A stretch of DNA of 64,000 bases from Syntrophomonadaceae bacterium (GCA_007121075.1 SKMK01000003.1:1-64000); one strand, 5' to 3'. Positions 47,103 through 56,814 are shown, counted from the stretch's first letter. Notes: generated from the letters alone by a model not told the origin. Program-made: numbers and translations.

Positions 47103-48997
47103 CTCTGACCCTTCACAGCCCCGGTGCCGACAAAGGCAAGGGCTTCATTAAATATTCCCCAGGCATCAAGTTTGAAATGAGAAAGTAATTTAGCCCGGGA
47201 ACCGTGCTCGACAAATTGATCGTCTATGCCGAGCCTTATTACCGGCACCGACAAACCTTCACCGGCAAGCAATTCGAGAACGCCGCTTCCAAAACCGCCG
47301 GCCAGGACATTTTCTTCCACGGTCAAAACCCGCCCGCACCTGCGGGCCCACAGAGCAATCAGCTCTTTGTCCAAAGGTTTCACAAAGCGGGCATTGATCA
47401 CCGCTGCATCAATACCCTGCCGGGTCAGTTTTTCGGCAGCCTCTACAGCATGCTTGACGACCGTTCCGACGGCAACAATCAGCAGCTCCCGGCCTTCCCG
47501 AAGCAACTCGCTCTTGCCCCAGGGTAAAGTGTGCGGCTCTTCTAGGTCTACTCCTTCCACTTTATCGCGCGGGTAACGCAGGGCCACAGGACCGTCGGAA
47601 TAGTTTAATGCCGTAAACAGCATGTGTTGGAGTTCGTTTTCATTTGCCGGCGCCATTATAGACATTTTGGGGATGCTGCGCAGAAAACTGAGATCAAATA
47701 AACCCTGGTGAGTTTCTCCGTCTTCGCCGGTTATACCGGCACGATCAACGGCAAACACAACAGGCAGGTTTTGCATGCAGACATCATGTAAAATTTGGTC
47801 ATAGGCTCTTTGCAGGAAGGTGCTGTAAATGGCTACAACCGGCTGCATTCCGCCGGCAGCCAAAGCCCCGGACATAGTTACCGCATGCTGTTCTGCAATC
47901 CCTACATCATAAAACCGCTCCGGAAACTCCCGGGCATAATTTCTCAGGCCGGTGCCTGAGGTCATAGCCGCTGTAATGGCCATAATTTTCGGGTTCTCAC
48001 GGCTGAGTTTGATCAGGGTCCGGCCAAAAATTTCTGTGTACGAAGCGCTTTTCTTTTTCTTGAGCAAGCCGTTGTTTAAATCAAAAGGACCGATCCCGTG
48101 GAAAATTTCCGGTGATTTTTCTGCGTAGTGATAGCCTTTCCCTTTTTCTGTCACCACGTGGATCATGACCGGCCCTTGCATCTGATTGGCCTGCCGGAGG
48201 GTATTTTTAATTGCAGCTATATTATGACCGTCGATGGGGCCAAAATAAGTAAAGCCGAGCTCTTCGAAGATCATGCCAGGCACAACCAGGTATTTAAGCC
48301 CGCCCTTGATCCTGTCGGCATAATTAAGAGCTTTCTTTCCGATCACAGGGATACGACCTATAAAGCTTTCGAAATCGTCCTTTAGTCTAGAAAATTTTGG
48401 ATCAGAGCGGATCCGGGCCAGGTAAGCAGACATGCTGCCAACGTTTGAGCTGATCGACATCTCATTGTCGTTTAGAATAACCGTTAAATTGGCCTTGATA
48501 TGGCCGGCGTGGTTAAGGGCTTCAAAAGACATTCCCCCGGTCAGGGCACCGTCTCCGATTACAGCAATAATCTTGTAATCTTCACCATTGTAATCCCTGG
48601 CCTGGGCCAGACCCAGGGCCGCCGAAATTGAGGTACTGCTGTGTCCGGTCAGAAAAGGATCATGTTCGCTCTCAGAAGGCTTTGGAAAACCGCATAAACC
48701 ATCAAACTGGCGCAGAGTGGCAAACTCCTCCCATCTGCCTGTAAGCAGCTTGTGGGGATAACTCTGATGGCCGACATCCCAAATAATGCGGTCGGTGGGG
48801 CTGTTAAAAGTACTGTGCAAGGCCAGGGTCAGTTCAACCACCCCCAGGCTTGCCGCCAGGTGGCCGCCGTTATCGGCCACCGTCCTGATCATGTATTCGC
48901 GTATTTCAGAAGCAGCTGTTTCAAGCTGATCCCCGCTCATATTCTTCAGATCATCAGGCAGGTTCATACTGCCAAGCACACCATCCATTAAAATCAC
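47099..48997 (-). CDS. dxs: 1-deoxy-D-xylulose-5-phosphate synthase
   Basis: GHQSYPHKLLTGR; GDGALTGGMSFEALN; DRAGITGEDGETHQGLFDLSFLR. Confidence 0.96.
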   Translation of the reverse strand: MILMDGVLGSMNLPDDLKNMSGDQLETAASEIREYMIRTVADNGGHLAASLGVVELTLALHSTFNSPTDRIIWDVGHQSYPHKLLTGRWEEFATLRQFDGLCGFPKPSESEHDPFLTGHSSTSISAALGLAQARDYNGEDYKIIAVIGDGALTGGMSFEALNHAGHIKANLTVILNDNEMSISSNVGSMSAYLARIRSDPKFSRLKDDFESFIGRIPVIGKKALNYADRIKGGLKYLVVPGMIFEELGFTYFGPIDGHNIAAIKNTLRQANQMQGPVMIHVVTEKGKGYHYAEKSPEIFHGIGPFDLNNGLLKKKKSASYTEIFGRTLIKLSRENPKIMAITAAMTSGTGLRNYAREFPERFYDVGIAEQHAVTMSGALAAGGMQPVVAIYSTFLQRAYDQILHDVCMQNLPVVFAVDRAGITGEDGETHQGLFDLSFLRSIPKMSIMAPANENELQHMLFTALNYSDGPVALRYPRDKVEGVDLEEPHTLPWGKSELLREGRELLIVAVGTVVKHAVEAAEKLTRQGIDAAVINARFVKPLDKELIALWARRCGRVLTVEENVLAGGFGSGVLELLAGEGLSVPVIRLGIDDQFVEHGSRAKLLSHFKLDAWGIFNEALAFVGTGAVKGQS

Positions 48998-49575
48998 CTC
49001 TGGTTAATATCACCCTTGCTGAACCAGCTTAGCGGCTTTTGCAATCTGGTAATCAGCAATCCAACCATTAAAATCACTTCGGTAGAATAATTAATGGCAA
49101 TTATTTTACCCCAGGCTTTACCGCCTACTGTAAGGGCTGCAACAAGAGCGGTCAGCAAAATTCCCAGGTAAAATTCAGCCTGCTGATGTGAGAATGTAAC
49201 CACCAGCTTGATTACGATTACTGTCACCAGGGTCCCGCTGATTATACCACTGATATCGCCGCCCACGTCGTTGCAGAATGTCGCTACCCGTTCGGCGTTC
49301 TTAACCAGGTTGACTCCGCATTTGGCTCCTGTAACTCTTCGGGCCGCCTTGGCGTTGAGCGGCGCTATGTCAGCCGCGGCTGCCGCGGTACCGATCAGGT
49401 CAAAAACGATGCCCAGCATAACTACCAGCAGCAGGATCATAAAAGACAACGCAATCGACTGCAGCTCGTTTAAAAAATAATGTGATACAAAGCTGAGGGC
49501 CACAGCCAGGAAAAAAGTCCACAAAGAAATGACAATGATCCAGCGGATTCTGCTTCGGTTTTTACTGTTGGACAA
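48994..49575 (-). CDS. OLE-associated protein OapA-like membrane protein
   Basis: 4-TM small protein, GIVFDLIGTAAAAADIAPLNAKAARRVTGAK; TTG start; located between dxs and the putative OLE RNA. Confidence 0.82.
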   Translation of the reverse strand: MSNSKNRSRIRWIIVISLWTFFLAVALSFVSHYFLNELQSIALSFMILLLVVMLGIVFDLIGTAAAAADIAPLNAKAARRVTGAKCGVNLVKNAERVATFCNDVGGDISGIISGTLVTVIVIKLVVTFSHQQAEFYLGILLTALVAALTVGGKAWGKIIAINYSTEVILMVGLLITRLQKPLSWFSKGDINQR

Positions 49576-49589
49576 TAGCCATCACCTTT

Positions 49590-50163
49590 GTACAAAGAAA
49601 CACAAGTGGTAGCAAGCCAGGTAAACTTTGCGGCTTAGGTCCAGCAGGTTTTCCCGGATAGTCACCTGCAGTCGCCTGTCAGGCTGTTCCCATTTAAAGA
49701 CTATCCCCGTCGTGTCGCCACTAACGGAGCTGGATTACCACTTAGCTCACACTTTAATCCCTGGCTTACTTCTCTTACGAGAGCAGTCTAGGCGATTTCC
49801 ACTCTGGCGCCTGATCTCCCCTAGCCTCTTTTGCAGAAAGGGTTTCAGAATTTAACTCCTCTACCCTGTCCACTCAAGGCAGGCTACACTGTACACAGCT
49901 TCTTACCGCATACAGGTTCTTCCCAAGCCGTAACCTTTTGTTTCTCAACAATCCGCCACGAACATTGGGTCTCCACGAAGGCAGGGTCAACGCCTACATG
50001 CCTTTGTAGATCGCCCCGTCCTTCTTAACTCCCAGCAGCAGCTCCCAACTGGGCTTCGGCAGCCGCCACCAGGAACTTCATCGATGTGCCCTTAACGGAT
50101 TTTTAGGCCCGTTTTCGGGAAGGGGCGCCAACTAGAATACTGCACCACTTATGCTTGCTTCAG
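49590..50163 (-). ncRNA. Probable OLE RNA (ornate, large, extremophilic RNA); boundaries approximate
   Basis: ~580-nt region lacking minus-strand ORFs, flanked by ispA and oapA-like gene; own promoter; internal stems e.g. GGATAGTC/GACTATCC (49656-49663/49699-49706) and CTAC-N8-GTAG. Confidence 0.82.
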
Positions 50164-50169
50164 TATTAT

Positions 50170-50198
50170 ATCATAGCACAACCTCCATATGCAGACAA
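50170..50198 (-). promoter_or_regulatory. Promoter for OLE RNA (TTGTCT-N17-TATGAT)
   Basis: Minus-strand -35 TTGTCT (50193-50198), -10 TATGAT (50170-50175), 17-nt spacer; TATAAT also immediately downstream. Confidence 0.65.
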
Positions 50199-50288
50199 CG
50201 GATCAGTTTTATAGTTTTTTTCTACATCTTGCAGGTTATTACGGTCTGCTCCCACAGTACGGTTGTCGTTATTTTATAACCCCTGGAG

Positions 50289-51173
50289 TTATTTACTCCT
50301 GAATACCATTTTTTTTGCCAGGCCGGTTAAAAGCTCCACCGGCCGGTTTAAACCTGTTAAAGCCATTATTGCTTCGTTATAAAGGCTTTCTGCCCTTGAT
50401 CTGGCCTCATCTGGACCCAGCACGGCCGGAAAGGTAGGCTTAAAGCGGTCCCGGTCCGCACCTGTAGGTTTGCCCAGTTCTTCGGCTGAGCTTTCCACAT
50501 CCAGGAGATCGTCAATGATCTGAAAAGCGGTCCCGATCTTTGAAGCATAGCGGTCCAGCAGCTCCAGCTCCTTGCTGCCAGCATCTGCTGCTAGAGCCCC
50601 GCAAATAACAGAAGCCTTCAACAGTGCTCCTGTTTTCATGGCCGAAATGGTTTCAATTTCCAGAAGAGTCAAATCACGTCCTTCCGCCTCCAGGTCAAGG
50701 ACCTGACCCCCAATCATGCCGGTTACCCCGGCCGTTTTGCCGAGCTCGGTACCGATCCGCGCCGCTTTTTCCGCCCGTCCGGGCTTCAAACCGTAGCGGG
50801 ATAACAGCTCAAAAGAAAGGGTCAGGAGGGCATCTCCGGCCAGCACGGCAACGGCATCCCCGTATACTTTGTGGCAGGTCGGCTTTCCCCGCCTCAAATC
50901 GCTATCGTCCAGGGCCGGTAGATCATCATGAATCAGGGAATAGGTGTGGACCAGCTCCAGGGCACAGGCCACATCAATCACGTCATGATCATCACAACCC
51001 AGGGTTTCGGCAGCGGCCAGGGTCAGGATTGGGCGCAGGCGCTTTCCTCCGGCTTCAAGGCTGTACCTCATAGCCTCCCTGACCGCTTTTGGCCCGGTAT
51101 CTGGCAGGCATTCTTTTAAAGCCCTGTTAACAATCTCTTTTTTTTGAGTAAGGTACCGATCAATCTCGATCAT
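50289..51173 (-). CDS. ispA: Polyprenyl (farnesyl/geranyl) diphosphate synthase
   Basis: LIHDDLPALDDSDLRRGKPTCH; FQIIDDLLDVES. Confidence 0.95.
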   Translation of the reverse strand: MIEIDRYLTQKKEIVNRALKECLPDTGPKAVREAMRYSLEAGGKRLRPILTLAAAETLGCDDHDVIDVACALELVHTYSLIHDDLPALDDSDLRRGKPTCHKVYGDAVAVLAGDALLTLSFELLSRYGLKPGRAEKAARIGTELGKTAGVTGMIGGQVLDLEAEGRDLTLLEIETISAMKTGALLKASVICGALAADAGSKELELLDRYASKIGTAFQIIDDLLDVESSAEELGKPTGADRDRFKPTFPAVLGPDEARSRAESLYNEAIMALTGLNRPVELLTGLAKKMVFRSK

Positions 51174-51469
51174 GATTTATCTCCGGCATCATCATCTTCT
51201 TCCGCCAGGCTGTCTGTCGAATCAATGGACTGCTGTTGTTCTTCCTTTAACAAATACTCGACTTTGTATTCTATCTCTGCCAATTTTTCCCGGCAGTACC
51301 TGGAAAGGGCAATCCCTTCCTGGAATGAGGAAAGGGACTCTTCCAGGGGTATTTCAGCATTTTCCAGGCGGCTGACGATTTCTTCGAGCTTTTTTACCGC
51401 TTCCTCGTAAGTCATATCTTCCATCTTGCGGTTATCCTTATCCTTCGTCAATGATGCAGTCCTCCTCAA
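51170..51469 (-). CDS. xseB: Exodeoxyribonuclease VII small subunit
   Basis: TYEEAVKKLEEIVSRLENAEIPLEESLSSFQEGIALSRYC; true start likely internal. Confidence 0.93.
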   Translation of the reverse strand: MRRTASLTKDKDNRKMEDMTYEEAVKKLEEIVSRLENAEIPLEESLSSFQEGIALSRYCREKLAEIEYKVEYLLKEEQQQSIDSTDSLAEEDDDAGDKS

Positions 51470-52685
51470 CCTTTTCTACCCGGCAATCCGCCCTGCCATC
51501 TTTCAAGCTCAGCTGCAACAACTGGCCGATGCGTATATCTTTTACAGAACGGATAATATTTCCTTCCTGATCCCGGCAAAAAGTATAGCCGCGGTTCATT
51601 ACTTTAAGCGGGCTGTAGCTTTCCAATTTATCCACAAGGGCTGTCAGCTGGATTCCTTTTAACTGCAGATAACGGACCATTTCCCGTTTTAGCCTGGTTT
51701 CAGTCTCTTCCAAATAGGCCTTTGCAGTTTTAATCCTTTCTTGCGGACGCCGGAAAAACCGTTCGCTTACAATATGATCCAGCCGCTGTTTTTCCTGCAG
51801 AACCCGGTTTTTTAAGGCCAGGCCAGCCCGGTTTCGCAGCTGATCAATTTCTGCCAGCAGTTCATCATAGACGGGCACTGCCGCAGCCGCCGCTTCTGTA
51901 GGGGTATGGGCTCGCAGATCCGCTGTAAAATCGGCAATAGTAAAGTCGGTTTCATGGCCAACGGCGGAAATAACCGGTTTTGAAGACCTGAAAATGGCCC
52001 TGGCCACCATTTCTTCGTTAAAAGGCCACAGGTCTTCCAGTGAGCCTCCGCCCCGGGTCAGAATAATCAGATCAATATCGTCTTTTTTGTTCAGTAGATC
52101 CAGGGCCCTGATCAGATCGGCTGCCGCTCCGGGCCCCTGAACCAGGCTTTCAACAACCAGTAACTGGACATAGGGGAAACGTTTCTTAATCGTGGTAATT
52201 ATATCCTGCAGGGCGGCCCCGCCGGGCGAGGTAACCAGGCCGATTTTCCTGGGAATCCGCGGCAGCTTTTTTTTGTGTTCCGGCTTGAACAGGCCTTCTG
52301 CTTCCAGTTTTTGTTTCAGCTGCTCGAAGGCAATATAAAGCGAGCCCATTCCGGCCGGCTGCATTTCCTGCACATACAGCTGGTATTGGCCGCCAGGCTC
52401 ATAAACCGACAGGTAGCCGTGCAGGATTACTTCCATGCCGTCGGTAGGTTGAAAAATGCAGTGGACGTTGTCCCGGCGAAAATAAACACAGCGCAGGGCA
52501 GATGAACTGTCTTTTACTGTAAAGTACATATGTCCGGAGCGGTGATGTTTGAAATTGGAGATTTCACCGGTTACCCACAGGTCGCGCAGGCGCGGATCGC
52601 TTTGAATCAAACCTTTCACATAACGGTTTATCTCGGAAACTGTGAACAGCGGTAGTTGTTTGTTCATATCATTTACAGGCAGCAC
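51438..52685 (-). CDS. xseA: Exodeoxyribonuclease VII large subunit
   Basis: VTGEISNFKHHRSGHMYFTVKD; RGGGSLEDLWPFNEE; SAVGHETDFTIAD. Confidence 0.95.
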   Translation of the reverse strand: MLPVNDMNKQLPLFTVSEINRYVKGLIQSDPRLRDLWVTGEISNFKHHRSGHMYFTVKDSSSALRCVYFRRDNVHCIFQPTDGMEVILHGYLSVYEPGGQYQLYVQEMQPAGMGSLYIAFEQLKQKLEAEGLFKPEHKKKLPRIPRKIGLVTSPGGAALQDIITTIKKRFPYVQLLVVESLVQGPGAAADLIRALDLLNKKDDIDLIILTRGGGSLEDLWPFNEEMVARAIFRSSKPVISAVGHETDFTIADFTADLRAHTPTEAAAAAVPVYDELLAEIDQLRNRAGLALKNRVLQEKQRLDHIVSERFFRRPQERIKTAKAYLEETETRLKREMVRYLQLKGIQLTALVDKLESYSPLKVMNRGYTFCRDQEGNIIRSVKDIRIGQLLQLSLKDGRADCRVEKVEEDCIIDEG

Positions 52686-52766
52686 CCGGCCACCGAATCC
52701 TTTTAATGTGTAAGACAGCGGCAGCCGGGCACTGTTTTTGTTTAATCACCCGGTTTACAGTTTATA

Positions 52767-52793
52767 CCCGGGCTTTTTATTAAAAAGCCCGGG
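52767..52793 (-). terminator. Hairpin between NuoG-like gene and xseA
   Basis: CCCGGGCTTTTT-ATT-AAAAAGCCCGGG 12-bp perfect stem. Confidence 0.6.
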
Positions 52794-52808
52794 CAGGTTT
52801 AGGTTCGG

Positions 52809-54836
52809 TTAGCCGGGAATATACCCCTGCATTTCCTCACGGACATCAGCAAGGGAAGAATAATTCCATTTCTCACCCATTGCTTCAGCCAGATCACAGA
52901 TCAATTTCCAATCCTGCGGCGATTCTGGGCCGCCTTCCAGGGCTGCTTGATTGATACAGACCTCTCCTGATGAATTGGTGAAAGTCCCATTTTTGCGTTC
53001 CGGTGGCTGGGCAGGGAAAACCAGGTTGCTTTTCTCCGGTACTCCGCTGCGGTTAAGGCATGAAATCGCCAGAAAATCTAATCCCCCCGGCTTTAAATCG
53101 GAGAGTCCGTCTCCAAAGACCAGTGCGCCTTTGACTTTGCCGTTTACAGCCGCAGAAACAACTTCTTCGCGGTTTAAACCGGCTTCCCCGTTAAGAGCCA
53201 CAAATCCGGGACCGAAAGATGGCGATCCACCCAGGACGATAGTACCAGCAGCGTTGCTGTACCGGGATAGGAGTAGAAGGTCGCTTCGGCCGTATTCAAG
53301 CTGTCCTCCGGCTTTGGTCATGGCCAGCAGAGCTTCTACAGCTGTATCGGCGGCGTTTTTAAAAAATGAAGAAGCAACTACTGTGCAGCTCCTTATTTTT
53401 ACCAACTGCTCCGCGGCTTTCTGCAGGTCTTCGGCCGCAACGCCTGCCTCTTTGGCCGGCCCTGAAAGATCATCCCCGCGCATGGCGGCAGTGATTCCCT
53501 TCAGCACGGCAGCTTCTGAGCCGGGCTTGTATTCGACACAGATCTCTTTAAAAGTGTTCTTAATCTCCTCTTTTTTATCGCTGATGCGCACTATTACCGC
53601 ATCGCCAAAACGTCCGGCTTGCTGAACGGCAAAAGCGGCTACCGGGTGACTTTCTTCCAGCCCCGACCCGATCACGATAATCGCTTCGCACTCCTGCATG
53701 GTGGCCGGGGTAGGTCCGCAGACGTCCGGCCCGGTAATTTTATACAGGCCCTGGTAAGCCTGGCCCCAGGCTTTTTCTACGCCCAGGTCAACATTAGCGG
53801 TACCTAAAACCGAGCGGGCCAGTTTTTGCAGCAGGTAACTTTCTTCATTGCTCTGTTTACCGGAAGCCATTACGGCCACAGCGCCCGGGCCTGATTTTTC
53901 CTTAATATCAAGAAGGTTCCGGGCTGTTTCTTTTACAGCTTCGTCGTAAGCAACTTCCTTGTAATCACTGCCCTCAAGCTGCAGTGGTGCTTCCACGGGA
54001 TCGGGTTCCGGCTTGTGAACGCCAAACTTGCCTTTCTGGCAGACCCAGCTCACTTTTTCCCCCTCTGCAGGAACGGTGACCTTGATCAGGTCATCGCCTG
54101 ATGCCTGTCGTTCCAAGAAGCAGCCGATTGAGCACTCCACGCAAACTCCAGGAACCCGCGAAAGCTCCCATTCCCTGCCTGCAGCAGCCCTCCCGGATTC
54201 GGTCAGGGCGGCTACCGGGCAGACATCAACACACTGCCCGCAAAAAATACAGCCTGCTTCTTCCATGGATACTTCTTTGCCGTCTTTATAGGGTACCACC
54301 CTGGTATTGACACCGTTGCCGACCAGCTCGTAAACATAGCAACCGGGGTTGGTCCGGCATACCTGGACGCAGCGGCCGCAAACGATGCATTTTTCTTCAT
54401 CGCGGACAATGTAGGGGTTGTCTTGAGCCTTTTCTACAGGCACTTCCCGGTCAAGCTGTTCGGGAAGTTCAACCTTGAATTGATAGGACTTTTCCTGCAG
54501 TTCGCAAGTTCCAGTCCGTTCACAGGTCAGGCAGTCTTTGTACGGGTGTGTCGCTAAAAAAAGTTCCAGGATCTGATCGCGCATTTTCTGGATTTCCGGT
54601 GTCGTAGTTTCAACTACCATTCCTTCGGTAACCGGGTTGTCGCAGGATGTGATCGGCTTGTCGAAGCCCTGAACATCAACAATACAGACACGGCAATGGC
54701 CAAGCGGTGCCAACCGGGGGTGGTAGCAAAGAGTGGGAATGTCGATTCCGTTCTGCCGGGCCGCCTCCAGAATAGTCGTGCCCTCTTCAGCAAATACTTT
54801 CTTGCCATTAATTTGTAGGTTTACTGTTTTCATCAT
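52809..54836 (-). CDS. NuoG/formate dehydrogenase alpha-like iron-sulfur protein with short molybdopterin-oxidoreductase domain
   Basis: 2Fe-2S N-terminus, HPYKDCLTCERTGTC His-Cys cluster, CIVCGRCVQVC/CIFCGQCVDVC 4Fe-4S pair, CVECSIGC Mo/4Fe-4S motif. Confidence 0.87.
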   Translation of the reverse strand: MMKTVNLQINGKKVFAEEGTTILEAARQNGIDIPTLCYHPRLAPLGHCRVCIVDVQGFDKPITSCDNPVTEGMVVETTTPEIQKMRDQILELFLATHPYKDCLTCERTGTCELQEKSYQFKVELPEQLDREVPVEKAQDNPYIVRDEEKCIVCGRCVQVCRTNPGCYVYELVGNGVNTRVVPYKDGKEVSMEEAGCIFCGQCVDVCPVAALTESGRAAAGREWELSRVPGVCVECSIGCFLERQASGDDLIKVTVPAEGEKVSWVCQKGKFGVHKPEPDPVEAPLQLEGSDYKEVAYDEAVKETARNLLDIKEKSGPGAVAVMASGKQSNEESYLLQKLARSVLGTANVDLGVEKAWGQAYQGLYKITGPDVCGPTPATMQECEAIIVIGSGLEESHPVAAFAVQQAGRFGDAVIVRISDKKEEIKNTFKEICVEYKPGSEAAVLKGITAAMRGDDLSGPAKEAGVAAEDLQKAAEQLVKIRSCTVVASSFFKNAADTAVEALLAMTKAGGQLEYGRSDLLLLSRYSNAAGTIVLGGSPSFGPGFVALNGEAGLNREEVVSAAVNGKVKGALVFGDGLSDLKPGGLDFLAISCLNRSGVPEKSNLVFPAQPPERKNGTFTNSSGEVCINQAALEGGPESPQDWKLICDLAEAMGEKWNYSSLADVREEMQGYIPG

Positions 54837-54852
54837 TATACCCTCCCCTCGG

Positions 54853-56814
54853 TTATGAAATAGCCAGACCCAAGCGCAAACACTTGATACAGCGTTCCGC
54901 TTCGTCGATAACTTCAGATGGATTTTTAAAGCCCAGTTCAGCTTCGTCGAAACCTTTAATCCTGATGCTCACCGGGCAGGCTTCTTCTTCCAGGCGGGTT
55001 CTCCCACCTACCATTTCCGGTACTCCTTCTTCTTTGTATACACCTATTTTTTCAACATGTTGCTCTTTAACTACCTGGGGACTCGGCTTGCTCTTGCCGG
55101 TCCGGATATAGTTGTCAATTGCTTCTGCGGCGCGGTTGGCGGATGCAATAGCCTCGATCACTGTAGCAGCACCCAGGACAACGTCACCACCGGCAAATAC
55201 ACCCGGTTGATCCGTTTCCATCGTGGCGGGATTGGTTTGGATAGTTCCTTTTTGTGTCGGTTCAAAACCGCATTCCGGAGTTATATAACAAAAATCAGCA
55301 ACCTGCCCGATGGCAGGAATTACTGTGTCCACTTCCAACACAAAATCGGACCCTTCGATCGGTTCAGGCCTGCGCCTGCCGCTTTCGTCGGGCTCTCCCA
55401 GCTTCATTTTGATACACTGCAGGCCGCTGACACAACTTGCTTCTTCCAGGATGCAGGTGGGATTGGCAAGCAGGTGGAATTTAATTCCTTCCTCTTCTGC
55501 CGCATCCACTTCTGCCTTGTTGGCGGGCATTTCCGCCCTGCTGCGGCGGTAAATCAGGTTAACTTCTTTAACGCCAAGGCGTACCGCGGAACGGGCACAG
55601 TCCATGGCCACGTTTCCGCCGCCGATTACCGCTACCTTGTCGCCGATATCGACTTTTTCGCCGAGATTGACTTTGCGCAGGTATTCCACGCCGGGCATAA
55701 AACCCCTGTAACCTGCGTCTTCACCCGGGCAGCCCATGTTGGCGCTTTCATGGAGACCGTTAGCAATAAAGATGGCCTTAAAACCTTCATCCCACAGTTT
55801 TTCAAGGGGGATGTCTTCGCCAATCTTGGTATTGTACTTAATTTCCACACCCAGGCTTTCTACCAGCTCAATTTCGGCATTGAGGATATCCCGGGGCAGG
55901 CGGTAACTGGGAATACCCACTGCCAGCATACCGCCGGCTACGGGCAGAGCCTCGTATATTATGACCTTGTAACCCTTTTGAGCCAGCTGGTAGGCCGCAT
56001 TCAAGCCCGCCGGGCCGGCACCTATGACCGCCACTTGATCGGCATTGGGGCCGGGTTTGGAATAGCGGTCTTTCTGATCGTAATTGGTCCTGATTCCAAA
56101 ATCTGATGCAAACCGTTTTAACAACCTGATTGACAGGGACTCGTCATAGGGCTGCCGATTGCAGTTTGATTCGCAGGGGTGAACGCACACACGGCCCAGG
56201 GTCCCTACCAAAGGTGTTTTTTCGCGATTTATTGCCAGCGCACCTTCGTAATCTCCTTCTTTGATACACTCAATATACCTGGGAATATTAATATGAGCCG
56301 GACAACCGTTACGGCAGGGAGCCGTCAATACCGGCCGGTATGTGAGGCCGTTTCCGGCCGGCGGCCGTTCTTCATTCAAATAGGCTGAAAAATTATCTTC
56401 AAAATGTTCAAGAGCATGAAGAAGGGGAACCGGTGAAGACATTCCAAGCTCACAAAGCGAACTGTCCTTAACCAGCTTGCTGATCTCCTTCAGAAAAGCC
56501 AGATCCTCCCTGCTGCCGTTACCTTCAATCAGCTTTTCCAGCCGGTCGGCAATCACCTGGCTGCCGGCACGGCAGGGAATGCAGCGGCCGCAGGATTCCT
56601 GCTGGACATTTCTGAAATACTCTTTTAACGATTCGACTACATTTACTTCCGGATCAAAAACCATTAGCCCCGCCCAGCCGACGAAAGCTTTAAGATTTTC
56701 GCCTTCAATCTGAGGCGGGACATCCAACTGGTTCAGGTCAATCCGTTCATCTGATTTCTTGTTTCGTTCGTCAATTAATTTTCCATTCCAGCTGCTAAAA
56801 AATACTTTGGACAT
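54853..56814 (-). CDS. Fusion: NuoF C-terminal 4Fe-4S domain + GltD-like NAD(P)H FAD oxidoreductase
   Basis: SCGRCIPCRAGSQ (NuoF-type); CRNGCPAHINIPRYIECI, GRVCVHPCESNCNR, VAVIGAGPAGLNAAYQLAQKGYKV (GltD-type). Confidence 0.9.
   Translation of the reverse strand: MSKVFFSSWNGKLIDERNKKSDERIDLNQLDVPPQIEGENLKAFVGWAGLMVFDPEVNVVESLKEYFRNVQQESCGRCIPCRAGSQVIADRLEKLIEGNGSREDLAFLKEISKLVKDSSLCELGMSSPVPLLHALEHFEDNFSAYLNEERPPAGNGLTYRPVLTAPCRNGCPAHINIPRYIECIKEGDYEGALAINREKTPLVGTLGRVCVHPCESNCNRQPYDESLSIRLLKRFASDFGIRTNYDQKDRYSKPGPNADQVAVIGAGPAGLNAAYQLAQKGYKVIIYEALPVAGGMLAVGIPSYRLPRDILNAEIELVESLGVEIKYNTKIGEDIPLEKLWDEGFKAIFIANGLHESANMGCPGEDAGYRGFMPGVEYLRKVNLGEKVDIGDKVAVIGGGNVAMDCARSAVRLGVKEVNLIYRRSRAEMPANKAEVDAAEEEGIKFHLLANPTCILEEASCVSGLQCIKMKLGEPDESGRRRPEPIEGSDFVLEVDTVIPAIGQVADFCYITPECGFEPTQKGTIQTNPATMETDQPGVFAGGDVVLGAATVIEAIASANRAAEAIDNYIRTGKSKPSPQVVKEQHVEKIGVYKEEGVPEMVGGRTRLEEEACPVSIRIKGFDEAELGFKNPSEVIDEAERCIKCLRLGLAIS

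Noticed and set aside
49628-50028. Plus-strand ORFs 49628..49855 and 49831..50028
   Set aside because: Antisense to the structured RNA candidate, no recognisable protein motifs, no plausible RBS context
49590-50163. Group II intron remnant interpretation of the ispA-oapA gap
   Set aside because: A GAACCTGTATGCGG... stretch superficially resembles intron domain V but does not fold as a 34-nt domain V with GNRA loop, and no reverse transcriptase remains; genomic context fits OLE RNA far better
54884-56713. Long plus-strand ORF 55057..56106 (349 aa) and neighbours opposite the NuoF-GltD gene
   Set aside because: Antisense to a clearly coding, motif-rich minus-strand gene; no recognisable domains
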